Of a stretch of 64,000 bases of DNA, positions 48,707 through 57,695 are shown piece after piece. The translations under genes were made by a program, and so were the position numbers. The stretch's first letter is position 1, and the number at the start of each line of letters is the position of its first letter. Source of the stretch: Bacteroidaceae bacterium (GTDB taxonomy: Bacteria; Bacteroidota; Bacteroidia; Bacteroidales; Bacteroidaceae). The notes under the pieces are model-generated. The model searched no databases, had not been told where the DNA came from, and was given only the letters and a program-made list of their open reading frames with translations. The stretch spans positions 20,212 to 84,211 of the forward strand of contig JAFRQD010000046.1 in NCBI GenBank assembly GCA_017428785.1, in the 5' to 3' direction.

Positions 48707-49219
48707 ATGAAGCATATCACAAGTTTTTTTCTCATTTCGCTCTTTGTGTTGTCCGTCAAAGCACAGAAAGTCGAGATAGCCGTCGGCGAGGGTTGGGCGG
48801 AGATTCCTGTCCAGCAGACTCAGAGCGAGTTGAAGCCGGGCTGGAAGATTGTGGACTATCAGATGAAGGGCAAGCTGACGCACTATCTTTCTGGCGGCCA
48901 CGCGAGTCAACTGGCAGAGGGAACCCGGCCCGTTTTCCGCGTCACACCAGGCGAAAAGGAAGTCCTCGTCGACTATGTCCTCATCCGTCTGAAAACCTCG
49001 AAATATTACAGGAAAATGTTCAGGCCGTTGCTGATTGAGTGTAATTATACGCGTCTGGAACCTAGTGCGTTCGATATAAAGTCCGAAAGCGACAGTTTCA
49101 TTTGTCAGCCTCGCCAGCCTCTTGCGGCAGGAGAGTACATTCTGGCCAATCTCACACAGTCCCCAATCGGCGATCTTCAAGACCTGCTCGTCTATCCTTT
49201 TAGCGTCGCAAAAGAGTAG
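48707..49219 (+). CDS. Exported protein of unknown function
   Basis: From ATG at 48707 the protein is 170 residues with a signal peptide (MKHITSFFLISLFVLSVKAQ). The mature part (KVEIAVGEGWAEIPVQQTQSELKPGWKI, HYLSGGHASQLAEGTRPVFRV, GEYILANLTQSP) looks like a beta-sandwich. I do not recognise the family. It is followed 72 bases later by a DUF4251 lipoprotein; both are probably envelope proteins. Confidence 0.66.
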   Translation: MKHITSFFLISLFVLSVKAQKVEIAVGEGWAEIPVQQTQSELKPGWKIVDYQMKGKLTHYLSGGHASQLAEGTRPVFRVTPGEKEVLVDYVLIRLKTSKYYRKMFRPLLIECNYTRLEPSAFDIKSESDSFICQPRQPLAAGEYILANLTQSPIGDLQDLLVYPFSVAKE

Positions 49220-49291
49220 GTGATTGCAGAAAGTGATTGCTGATGTATTAGGAAATCGGGATTATGGTTTAGGCATAAAGATATTTTGGTC

Positions 49292-49783
49292 ATGAGCGGA
49301 AACAGGATGATTGTTTGGTTGTTGCCTTTGCTGCTGCTGATGGGCTGTGCCACAGCTCAGGAAAGGGCCGAACAGCGCGTTAGGATGAAGAAGGCGGTGG
49401 CTGAGGCAGTGGCCTCGAGGCACTTGCACATCGACGTCAGCACCATGAGCACTTTGCGTTACGGGGCTAAAACGCTAACCTCCAACTACTTCTTGGAGTT
49501 GCGAGGCGATACGCTACGCAGCGACTTGCCTTATTGGGGACAGGCTTATCAGGCACCTGTCGGCGGTCCGTCGATTGGCTTGAATTTCGAGGCTCCCATT
49601 CTGCGATACTCCGAGAGCCGGCCCAAGGCGAATAAGACGCTGTTGGAACTGGATGTGAAGACGCAGGAGGATGTGTATCATTACCTTATTGAGGTGTACG
49701 ACACAGGCGAGTCCTATATCCGCATCAGGTCGCTGAACCGTGATCCGATAAGTTTTGACGGGACTCTCGCGACAAGCGACTGA
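49292..49783 (+). CDS. DUF4251 lipoprotein
   Basis: From ATG at 49292 the protein is 163 residues; a TTG at 49286 is a less likely start. The lipobox ends LLMGC (Cys19). DUF4251 features are an early coiled segment (RAEQRVRMKKAVAEAVASRHLHIDVS), DLPYWGQAYQAPVGGPSIGLNFEAPI and a C-terminal strand pair (YDTGESYIRIRSLNRDPISFDG). DUF4251 proteins are periplasmic or outer-membrane-linked in Bacteroidales, of unknown function. Confidence 0.78.
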   Translation: MSGNRMIVWLLPLLLLMGCATAQERAEQRVRMKKAVAEAVASRHLHIDVSTMSTLRYGAKTLTSNYFLELRGDTLRSDLPYWGQAYQAPVGGPSIGLNFEAPILRYSESRPKANKTLLELDVKTQEDVYHYLIEVYDTGESYIRIRSLNRDPISFDGTLATSD

Positions 49784-49963
49784 CTGCAAAACGGCATTTT
49801 GCATCGTGTGCTCTAAGGGGCGATTTTGTGGGTTTGCAGCAGGAGTCCGATGTGATATTCTGTATGCTGGAAGAGCAGATTTGCTTACATTTTGTCACTT
49901 TCAAAATGGAGCGGTTCCGGACGCAAAATGATAAAACAAGCGTCGAGAAACGCCATCTTTTCC

Positions 49964-50066
49964 AACGCCGCAGGGAGAAAAAACCAACGCCGCACGCGAT
50001 GTTTGCCAACGCCGCACGCGAAGTTTGGCATCGCCGCACGCGACGTTTGACATTTCCCCACGTTAA
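49964..50066 (-). repeat. Array E: five diverged 22-bp phased units
   Basis: The unit AACGCCGCACGCG starts at 49964, 49986, 50008 and 50030, and a further core CACGTT at 50059 keeps the 22-base phase. The linkers (ATGTTTGCC, AAGTTTGGC) connect it to array F, while the GC-rich head connects it to arrays A-D. It lies in a 592-base spacer between a plus-strand and a minus-strand gene; I see nothing else in that spacer. Confidence 0.82.
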
Positions 50067-50375
50067 AATGAGTCGAAAAGCCAGCGATTTTAGCCATTTT
50101 TGCTACCTGTGGTTGTCAATTTCGCATGTTTCATCGACCTTCCGAAAAGCCAACAATCAGACGCTCAATGAGTTGCACAAAATCGCTGAGAATGCGATAT
50201 TTTGAGCCCCAACCCGCCTCGACCGAAAAGAATCGATTCTCAGAGCATCAGGAAAAATCAAGATGTAAGCAAATCCGGCTGGAACCGAGCATTGTGTCAA
50301 AAGTGTATGTCTATCCCTTTTTGTTTAGTTCATTAGTATTATTCTGTTATATCATTCTTAGTTCTTAATTCTTTG

Positions 50376-50717
50376 TCAGAATATGGATTCAATAATCTTG
50401 TCAACTATTTCGTTGAAATACTGTTCTTTTATGCTTCCAAGTCGACGAACAACATCGCGCTCAATATATCCAGCGATAAGTTGGCACTTCACATAGCTTT
50501 GTTTGGCAAAAGTATGTCCTACAAGCATCTTGTCAGTAAGAGGGTATGAGTATTGTGGATTGAGCCAGTCGTTTGAGGTGATAAGCACAAGATAGAACAT
50601 GCCATCTTCTGCTTCTTGCAACTCATCATTTGAAACAATTATTGCTGGATGTGGCTTGAAAGTGCCATCAGGGAAGAGGAAACTGACTTCTACTATGTCT
50701 CTTTGATGGTATTTCAT
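50376..50717 (-). CDS. PemK/MazF-type toxin
   Basis: The 113-residue protein has the MazF/PemK pattern QRDIVEVSFLFPDGTFKPHPAIIVSND, with the basic residues and PAIIVS strand of the family, and FYLVLITSNDW later. MazF toxins are sequence-specific mRNA endonucleases. Its start overlaps the upstream antitoxin gene by 4 bases (ATGA), the classic arrangement. Confidence 0.86.
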   Translation of the reverse strand: MKYHQRDIVEVSFLFPDGTFKPHPAIIVSNDELQEAEDGMFYLVLITSNDWLNPQYSYPLTDKMLVGHTFAKQSYVKCQLIAGYIERDVVRRLGSIKEQYFNEIVDKIIESIF

Positions 50718-50923
50718 AAATATCGAGCTATGACTTTTGCCATCGATTGTTTAGAGTGAGCAAGAAATGCATCTCTTTCTACTCGATAAGTTTCGGCTTC
50801 TTCTGCTTTGGGTGTGTCTGATTGAACCTCTTTCCGGTGGAAGAGCCCCGTTGCTAATAATGCGGCAAGCTTGCGTCGAGCAAGTGCATTATGGGGATTA
50901 TATTCTAATGTTATAGTACACAT
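50714..50923 (-). CDS. Antitoxin of the MazF-type module
   Basis: The 69-residue protein opens with MCTITLEYNPHNALARRKLAALLATGLF, a short strand followed by a helix as in Bacteroidetes antitoxins that precede PemK/MazF toxins. The C-terminal half (KAEEAETYRVERDAFLAHSKQSM) is helical and charged, fitting a toxin-binding tail. It probably represses its own promoter, which must lie within the AT-rich divergent spacer up to 51095. Confidence 0.78.
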   Translation of the reverse strand: MCTITLEYNPHNALARRKLAALLATGLFHRKEVQSDTPKAEEAETYRVERDAFLAHSKQSMAKVIARYL

Positions 50924-51048
50924 AGTAGATGAATAAAGCTTGTGTATATATTGAAGAATATTATTGTTTCATGCCGCAAAGATAGGCATTTTATCATTTT
51001 CAACAAAGGAAAAAGCTAGAAATGTTTCATTTATATATATATTTTTTG

Positions 51049-51056
51049 TACCTTTG
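51049..51056 (+). promoter_or_regulatory. -7 promoter element for the DUF4923 gene
   Basis: The plus strand reads TACCTTTG followed by TATCG, 39 bases before the ATG at 51096. Confidence 0.7.
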
Positions 51057-51095
51057 TATCGAAATTATATTCACCATATCAATAACTATATTATT

Positions 51096-51719
51096 ATGAA
51101 AAAGACATCTTTGACTTTTCTTGCAGCTATTTCGCTCTTGCTTTCGAGCTGCTTTGGCACTGGATACGGAACTACGTCTAACACCGCTTCAACCAGCAGT
51201 GTGCTGGGTAGTGTACTGGGTAGTGTGTTGAGTAGTGTGTTGTTAGGAGGAATGACTTACGACCAGTCAGGTCTTCTTGGCAGCTGGAGCTACAATGGTC
51301 CGAGTGCGGCCTTTACTACGCAAAAGACTCTGACAAATGCTGGAGGTAATGCTGCCGTTTCTAACATTACTTCTTCGCTGGCAAGTAGCTACAACAGCAT
51401 TGGCATCAACAGTAACAACACCTCTTTCTCTTTCCTCGAAGGTAACAAGTTCTCGGCTAAGGTGAATGGTATTCCTTTCAGCGGAACCTATGCTTATAAC
51501 CCGCAGAACGGTGAAATCTCGCTCAAGACGGCTTCTGAGACCATCAAGGGCAATGTGACAAAGACGGAGAGAGGAATGGGGCTGATGTTCGACTCGGCAC
51601 AGATGGCCAATATTCTTCAGAAAGAAGGTAAGGTCAGCAATGCTGCTGCTGTTCAGGCAATCAGCAAGCTCGCCAAGAGTGCTAACGGCGCTCGTGTAGG
51701 TTTCTTGCTGACAAAATAA
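51096..51719 (+). CDS. DUF4923 family lipoprotein
   Basis: From ATG at 51096 the protein is 207 residues; the frame extends upstream past the promoter, so that start is rejected. The lipobox ends LLSSC (Cys19). A Ser/Val/Leu repeat (SVLGSVLGSVLSSVLLGG) is followed by the DUF4923 core LLGSWSYNGPSAAFTTQKTL and FSFLEGNKFSAKVNGIPFSGTYAY. The C-terminus is amphipathic (AAVQAISKLAKSANGARVG). Function is unknown; the core resembles a small lipocalin-like barrel. Confidence 0.82.
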   Translation: MKKTSLTFLAAISLLLSSCFGTGYGTTSNTASTSSVLGSVLGSVLSSVLLGGMTYDQSGLLGSWSYNGPSAAFTTQKTLTNAGGNAAVSNITSSLASSYNSIGINSNNTSFSFLEGNKFSAKVNGIPFSGTYAYNPQNGEISLKTASETIKGNVTKTERGMGLMFDSAQMANILQKEGKVSNAAAVQAISKLAKSANGARVGFLLTK

Positions 51720-51756
51720 GAGAGAACGATTTTTGTGCAGAGCATAAGGACTGAAG

Positions 51757-52260
51757 ATGGAAGTCAACATACCTGAAATAAAACTCCAAGAGGCTGCAGG
51801 TCAGGGCACAGATGCCTTCCTGACGGTCGTTCACGACGCTATCCTCGAAGCCGTTGGCGGCGAGGTGAATGCTGAGACTTTGCCGCTCCTGAATGGTGAG
51901 CAGACAACGCTGCTGGCCTACTTCATCCTGCGGGAAGAGGTGATGGACGGCGGTTTCATCCAGCTCATCCACAATGGCTACGGCCCCTTCATCTTCCTCA
52001 ATCCCTTCGCGAAAGCCATGAGGCTTTGGGACGCTCACGAGTTCAGCAAGCTCGTCTATAAGGGCCGGAAACTCTTCGAGCTGCACGAAAAAGCACTCAC
52101 GGCCGAGTGTAGCGACGAGGAGTTCATGGCACTCTTCGAACAATACCCTGAGTTCGACGACCTTGACGACGAGTTCATCGAGATGGAGGAAGAGGTGACG
52201 GACATCATCGCCCACTATGTCGATGAGCATCTCGAGCAGTTTGTCGCAGTAACGAAGTAA
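51757..52260 (+). CDS. DMP19/DUF4375 family protein
   Basis: The 167-residue cytosolic protein has the DUF4375 signature REEVMDGGFIQLIHNGYG and then a helical, very acidic C-terminal half (EFDDLDDEFIEMEEEVTD). The DMP19 family includes DNA mimics that bind regulators, which fits the acidic surface, but many members have unknown roles. It lies 37 bases after the DUF4923 gene and 30 bases before smpB. Confidence 0.8.
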   Translation: MEVNIPEIKLQEAAGQGTDAFLTVVHDAILEAVGGEVNAETLPLLNGEQTTLLAYFILREEVMDGGFIQLIHNGYGPFIFLNPFAKAMRLWDAHEFSKLVYKGRKLFELHEKALTAECSDEEFMALFEQYPEFDDLDDEFIEMEEEVTDIIAHYVDEHLEQFVAVTK

Positions 52261-52290
52261 ATGGTAAATGGCTAAAATGGTAAATGTGAG

Positions 52291-52770
52291 ATGGCAAAGA
52301 CGCTGATTCCCAACAAAGGGAAAGACATAAACATCAAGAACAAACGGGCAGAGTTCGACTACCTGCTCATGGATAAATACACGGCTGGGCTCGTCTTGAC
52401 GGGCACCGAGATAAAGAGCATCCGCAAAGGCAAGGCGAGTCTGGTGGACACATATTGTTATATTATCGGCGGCGAGGTGTGGGTCAAGAACATGTATATC
52501 GCGCAATACGAGCAAGGCTCCTACAACAACCACATGGAGAGGCGCGACCGCAAACTCCTGCTCAACCGCAAAGAGATTCGCAAGATGCAGCAGACGGTCA
52601 AGTCGCCAGGCTTCAGCATCGTGCCGACACTCTTGTTCGTCGATGAGAAAGGACTCGCCAAACTCGACATCCACATCGCCCGAGGCAAGAAGGAATACGA
52701 CAAGCGCGAGACACTCAAGGAGAAAGAAGACCGCCGCAACATTGACCGTCAATTCAAGAAGAACTATTAG
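52291..52770 (+). CDS. smpB: SsrA-binding protein SmpB
   Basis: The 159-residue protein has the SmpB motifs [52 protein letters not shown] and a basic tail ([13 protein letters not shown]). SmpB brings tmRNA to stalled ribosomes for trans-translation. tmRNA itself was not found in the window. A short AATGGTA heptamer run lies just upstream. Confidence 0.94.
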   Translation: MAKTLIPNKGKDINIKNKRAEFDYLLMDKYTAGLVLTGTEIKSIRKGKASLVDTYCYIIGGEVWVKNMYIAQYEQGSYNNHMERRDRKLLLNRKEIRKMQQTVKSPGFSIVPTLLFVDEKGLAKLDIHIARGKKEYDKRETLKEKEDRRNIDRQFKKNY

Positions 52771-52835
52771 AGTCAGGTATCCTCATTAACTCCCATAACT
52801 CTCATTACTCTCATAACTCCCATACAATTGACTTG

Positions 52836-53945
52836 ATGCACGACCGTTACAAACAGATAAAGACCGACGCTGAGCTGGCTGAATTGCTGAGCTCGCCAGA
52901 ACAGGAACTGAGGCGAATGGCCTTTCAATGCGTGGACTTCACAACATGCCCGGAAAGTGCGCTTGCACACATCTATCGCGAGTGCCTTTTCCTGAGCTGC
53001 CGTCTGCCGATGGGGCTCAAGCGTCAGTCAAAGGATTGTCTCTTCCTTCCCAACATGGGCGAGGAGTTCGGCTTTCCCAGTCACCTCTATTCGCCGGAAG
53101 AACTCTACGAAGGCTTCAATCCCGATGTGCCGAGCAGCTACGAGAAGTGCTACGATGGACGTGTCTATCGGCATTACTTGAAGAAGGGCAAGTACGCGCC
53201 AGACATTAAGGAAACGCTGGCTCGAACGCTTCACGACCACTCCATAAGCGACTGCCTGCAGGACTTCCTCTCTCGTTTCGACGAACATAAACTGGTGGGC
53301 GTGATGGGCGGTCACGGCCTTTCGAGGCTCGACCAAGCATACTATCAGGTCGTGTTGTTCTGCAAACGACTGACAGAAGCAGGTTTCCTAATGATAAGTG
53401 GCGGCGGGCCCGGGGCGATGGAGGCAACACATCTGGGTGCTTGGATGGCCGGAAGGAGCAAGGAGGAACTGCGAGAAGCACTCTCCATCCTGTCTGTGGC
53501 GCCTCACTATTCCGATGAACTCTGGCTCTCGAGCGCTTTTGAAGTGCGCAAACGCTTCCCCAATCTTGGCTACGAGAGTCTTGGCGTTCCCACCTGGCTC
53601 TATGGCCACGAGCCTTCCACACCGTTTGCCACGCACATCGCAAAGTATTTCGACAACAGTATCCGCGAGGACGGCATCCTCACTATCTCAAAAGGCGGCA
53701 TCATCTACACTCCCGGAAGTGCCGGCACCTTGCAGGAAATCTTCCAGGAAGCCGTGCAGAACCATTATCTCACCTTTGGCTACGCATCCCCGATGATCTT
53801 TATGGGAAAGCAGTTCTGGACAGAGGAAGTGCCCGTCTGGCCTTTGATAATGACCCTTGTGGAAAAGGGCAGATACAAGAATCTCATCCTCTGCCTGACA
53901 GACGATGCTGAAGAAGCGGAGCAAGTCCTACAACAGAATAGCTAG
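52836..53945 (+). CDS. LOG-family nucleotide N-glycosidase-like protein
   Basis: From ATG at 52836 the protein is 369 residues. The LOG motifs are GGGPGAMEA at 189-197 and the later PGSAGTLQE, matching GGGxxGxMG and PGGxGTxxE with a Ser for one Gly. LOG proteins remove the base from nucleoside monophosphates. Here an N-terminal extension of about 150 residues makes it longer than plain LOG and nearer in plan to PpnN-type nucleosidases. A run of ACTCTCAT-type units (52790-52825) precedes it. Confidence 0.83.
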   Translation: MHDRYKQIKTDAELAELLSSPEQELRRMAFQCVDFTTCPESALAHIYRECLFLSCRLPMGLKRQSKDCLFLPNMGEEFGFPSHLYSPEELYEGFNPDVPSSYEKCYDGRVYRHYLKKGKYAPDIKETLARTLHDHSISDCLQDFLSRFDEHKLVGVMGGHGLSRLDQAYYQVVLFCKRLTEAGFLMISGGGPGAMEATHLGAWMAGRSKEELREALSILSVAPHYSDELWLSSAFEVRKRFPNLGYESLGVPTWLYGHEPSTPFATHIAKYFDNSIREDGILTISKGGIIYTPGSAGTLQEIFQEAVQNHYLTFGYASPMIFMGKQFWTEEVPVWPLIMTLVEKGRYKNLILCLTDDAEEAEQVLQQNS

Positions 53946-53988
53946 GAATGCGCGACGATAACTTCGAGGAGGATGATGGGAGTCTTCT

Positions 53989-55164
53989 TTATCTCAGCTT
54001 GTTGCGGAGGAAGTGTTCTCGTGCGTAGGCAAAGAAGAAGATGACACCGAGGGCATTGCCCACCCAAGCCGTCCAAAAGGCTGTGCCGTAGGAGAAGTAC
54101 TCTGCAGCCATTCCGCCAATGATTATCCCGAGCCCTACGCCTGTTTCCCAAGCTGTGAAGAGGGTGCTGTTGGCTGTGCCGCGCTGCGAGTTAGGAGCGA
54201 GGTTGATGAACATATTCTGAAAGGCAGGGAACATGTGCCCGTTGCCAAGGCCTACGACGAATGCAGCTCCGTAGAAGCCCCAGGCGTTGTGCAAGGCAGC
54301 AAAGAGTAGATAGCCGAGGAGCGAGATGATTACGCCGTGCGTGGCATTCTCTGTCACCTTTCCCTTCCTCAGCCCTCTCGCTCCCACAAGACGGCTCGAA
54401 ATCAGTCCCACGCAAAGCAGCGTGAAAAAGAGTCCTGTGCCGGTAGTGATGCCGAGCTCTTGTTTCGCATAGATGGCGATATAAGTGCTTACAACGCCAT
54501 AGGAGAAGCTGTAGAGGGCGATGCAGAGCGCTTCAGGCCAGCCTTTCAAGAGAAGGAAGCGGTCGAGGTTTATTGGTGTTTTGGCCTCAACAAGCGGACG
54601 AGGTTTGAGTTTCAAGGTGCTATTGATCAGGAAGCCGATGCCTGCCGTAATGAGGGAGATAAAGAAGATGAGGTCGTAGTTGTGCGTCCACTGATAGATG
54701 AGCATTCCGATGGTTGGCGCGATAGCTGTGCCGAGATTGTTGCTCATCCCATAATAGCCTATGCCTTCTGCTCTCCGACTTGAGGGAAGTACATCGATGG
54801 CAACGGTGCTGTTGGCAACAGTTGTGGCTCCCATCGGTGCGCCGTGAAGCGTTCGGATGATGCAGAAAGAGAGCAGGGAACCAGCCACGAGATAGCCTCC
54901 GAAGAATAGGGCAAAGAGTCCGTAGCAAAGAAGCAGCACAGCTTTGCGGGGAAAGGAATCGACGATGAAGCCGCTAAACGGACGGATGAGCAGGGCTGTT
55001 AGGGCATAGCCGCTGAGGACCAGCCCTGTTTCATCCTTCGTGGCACCAAACACTTCGCTCAGATAAAGCGGAAAGAGCGGCGTAACAATCATGAAGGAGA
55101 AGTAGAGCGTGAAGTTCGCGCTCCAGGCCTTCAGGTAATTGGCGTTCCAAAGCTTGTCCATCAT
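53989..55164 (-). CDS. MFS efflux transporter
   Basis: The 391-residue protein has 12 hydrophobic segments and the MFS family-2-like pattern IVTPLFPLYLSEVFGATKDETGLVLSG, then FSGFIVDSFPRKAVLL and RTLHGAPMGATTVAN. The start overlaps the thrA stop by 4 bases (ATGA), so it is co-translated with an amino-acid biosynthesis gene. Export of threonine, homoserine or a related compound is a reasonable guess; drug efflux is equally possible. Confidence 0.82.
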   Translation of the reverse strand: MMDKLWNANYLKAWSANFTLYFSFMIVTPLFPLYLSEVFGATKDETGLVLSGYALTALLIRPFSGFIVDSFPRKAVLLLCYGLFALFFGGYLVAGSLLSFCIIRTLHGAPMGATTVANSTVAIDVLPSSRRAEGIGYYGMSNNLGTAIAPTIGMLIYQWTHNYDLIFFISLITAGIGFLINSTLKLKPRPLVEAKTPINLDRFLLLKGWPEALCIALYSFSYGVVSTYIAIYAKQELGITTGTGLFFTLLCVGLISSRLVGARGLRKGKVTENATHGVIISLLGYLLFAALHNAWGFYGAAFVVGLGNGHMFPAFQNMFINLAPNSQRGTANSTLFTAWETGVGLGIIIGGMAAEYFSYGTAFWTAWVGNALGVIFFFAYAREHFLRNKLR

Positions 55165-57584
55165 GCCAGGCTCATGATGTCGGCAAAGACACCAGCAGCA
55201 GTGACGCTTGCGCCAGCTCCGTAGCCCTGGATGAGCATCGGGTATTCTTTGTAGCGCTCTGTGGTGAGGAGGACGATGTTGTTGCTCCCCTCAAGCGCAT
55301 AGAACGAGTGGTTGTGGTCGAACTCCTGAAGAGAGACGCTTGCTTTGCCATTCTCAAGCTTAGCCACAAAGCGCCAGACCTTCTTTTGTGCCTCGAGCTC
55401 CTGCCTGCGAGCCTCAAACTCGGCATCGATAGAAGGCAGGTCTCTCCAGAACTCTTCCAACGAGCCTGCAAAGAACGACTGCGGAATGAAGAGCTTGGCT
55501 TCCACATCCTCTTGACTTATCTCGTAGCCTGCCTCACGAGACAGGATGACGAGTTTGCGAATGACATCCTTGCCGCTCAAATCGATGCGCGGGTCGGGTT
55601 CGCTGTAGCCTCTTTCTTGTGCCAGATGGACAGTCTTGCTGAATGGGATGTCCTTACTTATAGTATTGAAGATGAAGTTGAGTGTCCCGCTCAGAACCGC
55701 CTCAATGCGAAGAATCTTGTCTCCCGAGTTGCGAAGGTCGTTGATGGTGCGGATGATGGGCAGGCCTGCGCCTACGTTTGTCTCGAAGAGGAACTTGACG
55801 CCTCGTCTCTGACTGGTTTCCTTGAGCAGGCGATAGTTGGCATAATCGCTGCTTGCTGCAATCTTGTTGGCTGCAACGACATTGATGTTGTGCTCGAGGA
55901 AGTCGGCATAAAGGCTCGCTACTTCGGGGCTTGCTGTGCAATCGACAAATACGCTGTTGAAGATGTTCATGCCGATCACCTCGTCATGCAGACGCTTGAT
56001 GTCGCTCTTAGGCGCTGCAGCAAGTTGTTCGCGATAATTCTCCAAACTGATGCCTTCGCGAGTGAACATCGCGTTGTGTCCGTTCGCTATACCAACAATG
56101 TTGAGCTTCAGTCGCAGTTCCTGCTTCAGCTTCTCTTGCTGCTGATGTATCTGCTCCAAGAGACTTCCGCCCACGGTGCCTATGCCACAGATGAAGAGGT
56201 TGAGCACTTGGTATTCTGAGAGGAAGAAGGAGTCGTGAATGACGTTGAGGGCTTTGCGAAGGAAGTCCTGCTTGATGACGAACGAGATGTTCGTCTCGCT
56301 TGCACCCTGGGCACAGGCAATGACGCTGATACCCGAGCGGCCGAGTGTTCCGAAGAGCTTTCCGGCGATGCCAGGCGTGTGCTTCATGTTCTCGCCAACG
56401 ATAGCGACTGTGGCCAGACCCTTCTCGGCAAGCATCGGGAACATCGAGCCGTCTTCTATTTCCTTCTGGAACTCGAGGTCGAGCACTCGACAAGCTTCGT
56501 CGGCATCCACGTCCTGAACGCCGATACTGGTGCTGTTCTCACTGGAAGCCTGGCTGACCATAAAGACGCTGATGCCGTTGTCTGCCAGGCAGGTGAAGAT
56601 GCGGCGGTTGACGCCAATCACGCCCACCATAGAAAGGCCTGATACAGTTATGAGCGTTGTGCCCTTGATGCTGGAGATACCTTTAATGCTCCTCGAGTCG
56701 CTCACCACTTCATCTTTGATGATAGAGCCAACCGCATCAGGATTGAAAGTGTTCTTGACGAGGATGGGGATGTGCTTGATGCAAACGGGATAAATCGTAG
56801 GCGGATAGATGACCTTTGCGCCGAAGTTGCTTAGCTCCATCGCTTCGATGTAGCTCAGCTCGGGAATCACATAGGCCGAGCTTATGACTTTCGGGTCAGC
56901 CGTCATGAAGCCGTCCACGTCGGTCCATATCTCGAGCACGCTTGCATCCAGAGCCGCAGCGATGATGCTTGCGGTGTAGTCGCTTCCGCCTCTTCCGAGA
57001 TTGGTTACTTCGCCGCTCTCTGCGTCGGTGCTGATGAAGCCGCCGACCACGCTCCTCTGCGGAATCTCCTTCCAAGTGTTCTGAACGAGTCTGTTGCTAA
57101 GTTCTCTGACGAGGCGGTTCTTGCCTGCCTTGAATTCTGTCTTGATGAACTCGCGGCTGTCGAACCACTTTGCGCCTTCAATCAGAGTGGCAAGAATCTG
57201 ACTGCTGATGCGTTCGCCGTAGGAAACGATAGCGGCTTGTGTCTTGGGGCTGAGGTCGCGAATGAGGTAAACGCCTTGATAGATGCTGCGAAGTTCGTCG
57301 AGCAATCCGCTGACTGTAGCCAATAGCTTGTCGCGCTTCTCGCCAGCGGGAATGATGCCGTCAATCATCTCCTCGTGTCTCGTCTTTATCTCCTCGAAAG
57401 ATTGCTGATAGGAGGCATCGCCTTCCACAGCCATCAGACTGGTTTTGATGAGTTTGTCGGTGATGCCGCCAAGGGCACTGACCACCACGATGACGGGCTC
57501 TTCCTGCCGTTCGATGATTTGCTTTACACTCAGTATGCTTTCTACGGAACCGACCGAAGTTCCGCCAAACTTCAATACTTTCAT
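55161..57584 (-). CDS. thrA: Bifunctional aspartokinase/homoserine dehydrogenase
   Basis: The 807-residue protein starts MKVLKFGGTSVGSVESI (aspartokinase, about 1-290, with YGERISSQILA and GRGGSDYTASIIAAAL). Two ACT regulatory domains follow (about 310-450, including ENSTSIGVQDVD), then homoserine dehydrogenase (about 460-807) with ICGIGTVGGSLLEQIHQQ, VAANKIAAS and GYSEPDPRIDLSGKDVIRK. It performs steps 1 and 3 of the aspartate route to threonine and methionine. A TACCTTTG promoter lies 25 bases upstream; no leader-peptide attenuator is seen. Confidence 0.95.
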   Translation of the reverse strand: MKVLKFGGTSVGSVESILSVKQIIERQEEPVIVVVSALGGITDKLIKTSLMAVEGDASYQQSFEEIKTRHEEMIDGIIPAGEKRDKLLATVSGLLDELRSIYQGVYLIRDLSPKTQAAIVSYGERISSQILATLIEGAKWFDSREFIKTEFKAGKNRLVRELSNRLVQNTWKEIPQRSVVGGFISTDAESGEVTNLGRGGSDYTASIIAAALDASVLEIWTDVDGFMTADPKVISSAYVIPELSYIEAMELSNFGAKVIYPPTIYPVCIKHIPILVKNTFNPDAVGSIIKDEVVSDSRSIKGISSIKGTTLITVSGLSMVGVIGVNRRIFTCLADNGISVFMVSQASSENSTSIGVQDVDADEACRVLDLEFQKEIEDGSMFPMLAEKGLATVAIVGENMKHTPGIAGKLFGTLGRSGISVIACAQGASETNISFVIKQDFLRKALNVIHDSFFLSEYQVLNLFICGIGTVGGSLLEQIHQQQEKLKQELRLKLNIVGIANGHNAMFTREGISLENYREQLAAAPKSDIKRLHDEVIGMNIFNSVFVDCTASPEVASLYADFLEHNINVVAANKIAASSDYANYRLLKETSQRRGVKFLFETNVGAGLPIIRTINDLRNSGDKILRIEAVLSGTLNFIFNTISKDIPFSKTVHLAQERGYSEPDPRIDLSGKDVIRKLVILSREAGYEISQEDVEAKLFIPQSFFAGSLEEFWRDLPSIDAEFEARRQELEAQKKVWRFVAKLENGKASVSLQEFDHNHSFYALEGSNNIVLLTTERYKEYPMLIQGYGAGASVTAAGVFADIMSLA

Positions 57585-57608
57585 CCTTACTCTTTATGAT
57601 TTTGCGTG

Positions 57609-57616
57609 CAAAGGTA
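57609..57616 (-). promoter_or_regulatory. -7 promoter element for thrA
   Basis: The minus strand reads TACCTTTG followed by CACGC, 25 bases upstream of thrA; it forms a compact divergent pair with the element at 57660. Confidence 0.75.
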
Positions 57617-57659
57617 CAAAGAAATTAAGAATAAAGCGTGAAGAATGAGGAATTATTTG

Positions 57660-57667
57660 TACCTTTG
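57660..57667 (+). promoter_or_regulatory. -7 promoter element for the FAD oxidoreductase gene
   Basis: TACCTTTG followed by CGCTG lies 28 bases before the ATG at 57696. TCAATGG-type heptamers fill the short leader. Confidence 0.75.
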
Positions 57668-57695
57668 CGCTGAAATGGTCAATGTTTAATGGTCA

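Noticed and set aside
49828-50205. A plus-strand frame of 125 codons through array E
   Set aside because: It is repeat-derived, with Arg/His-rich low-complexity translation.
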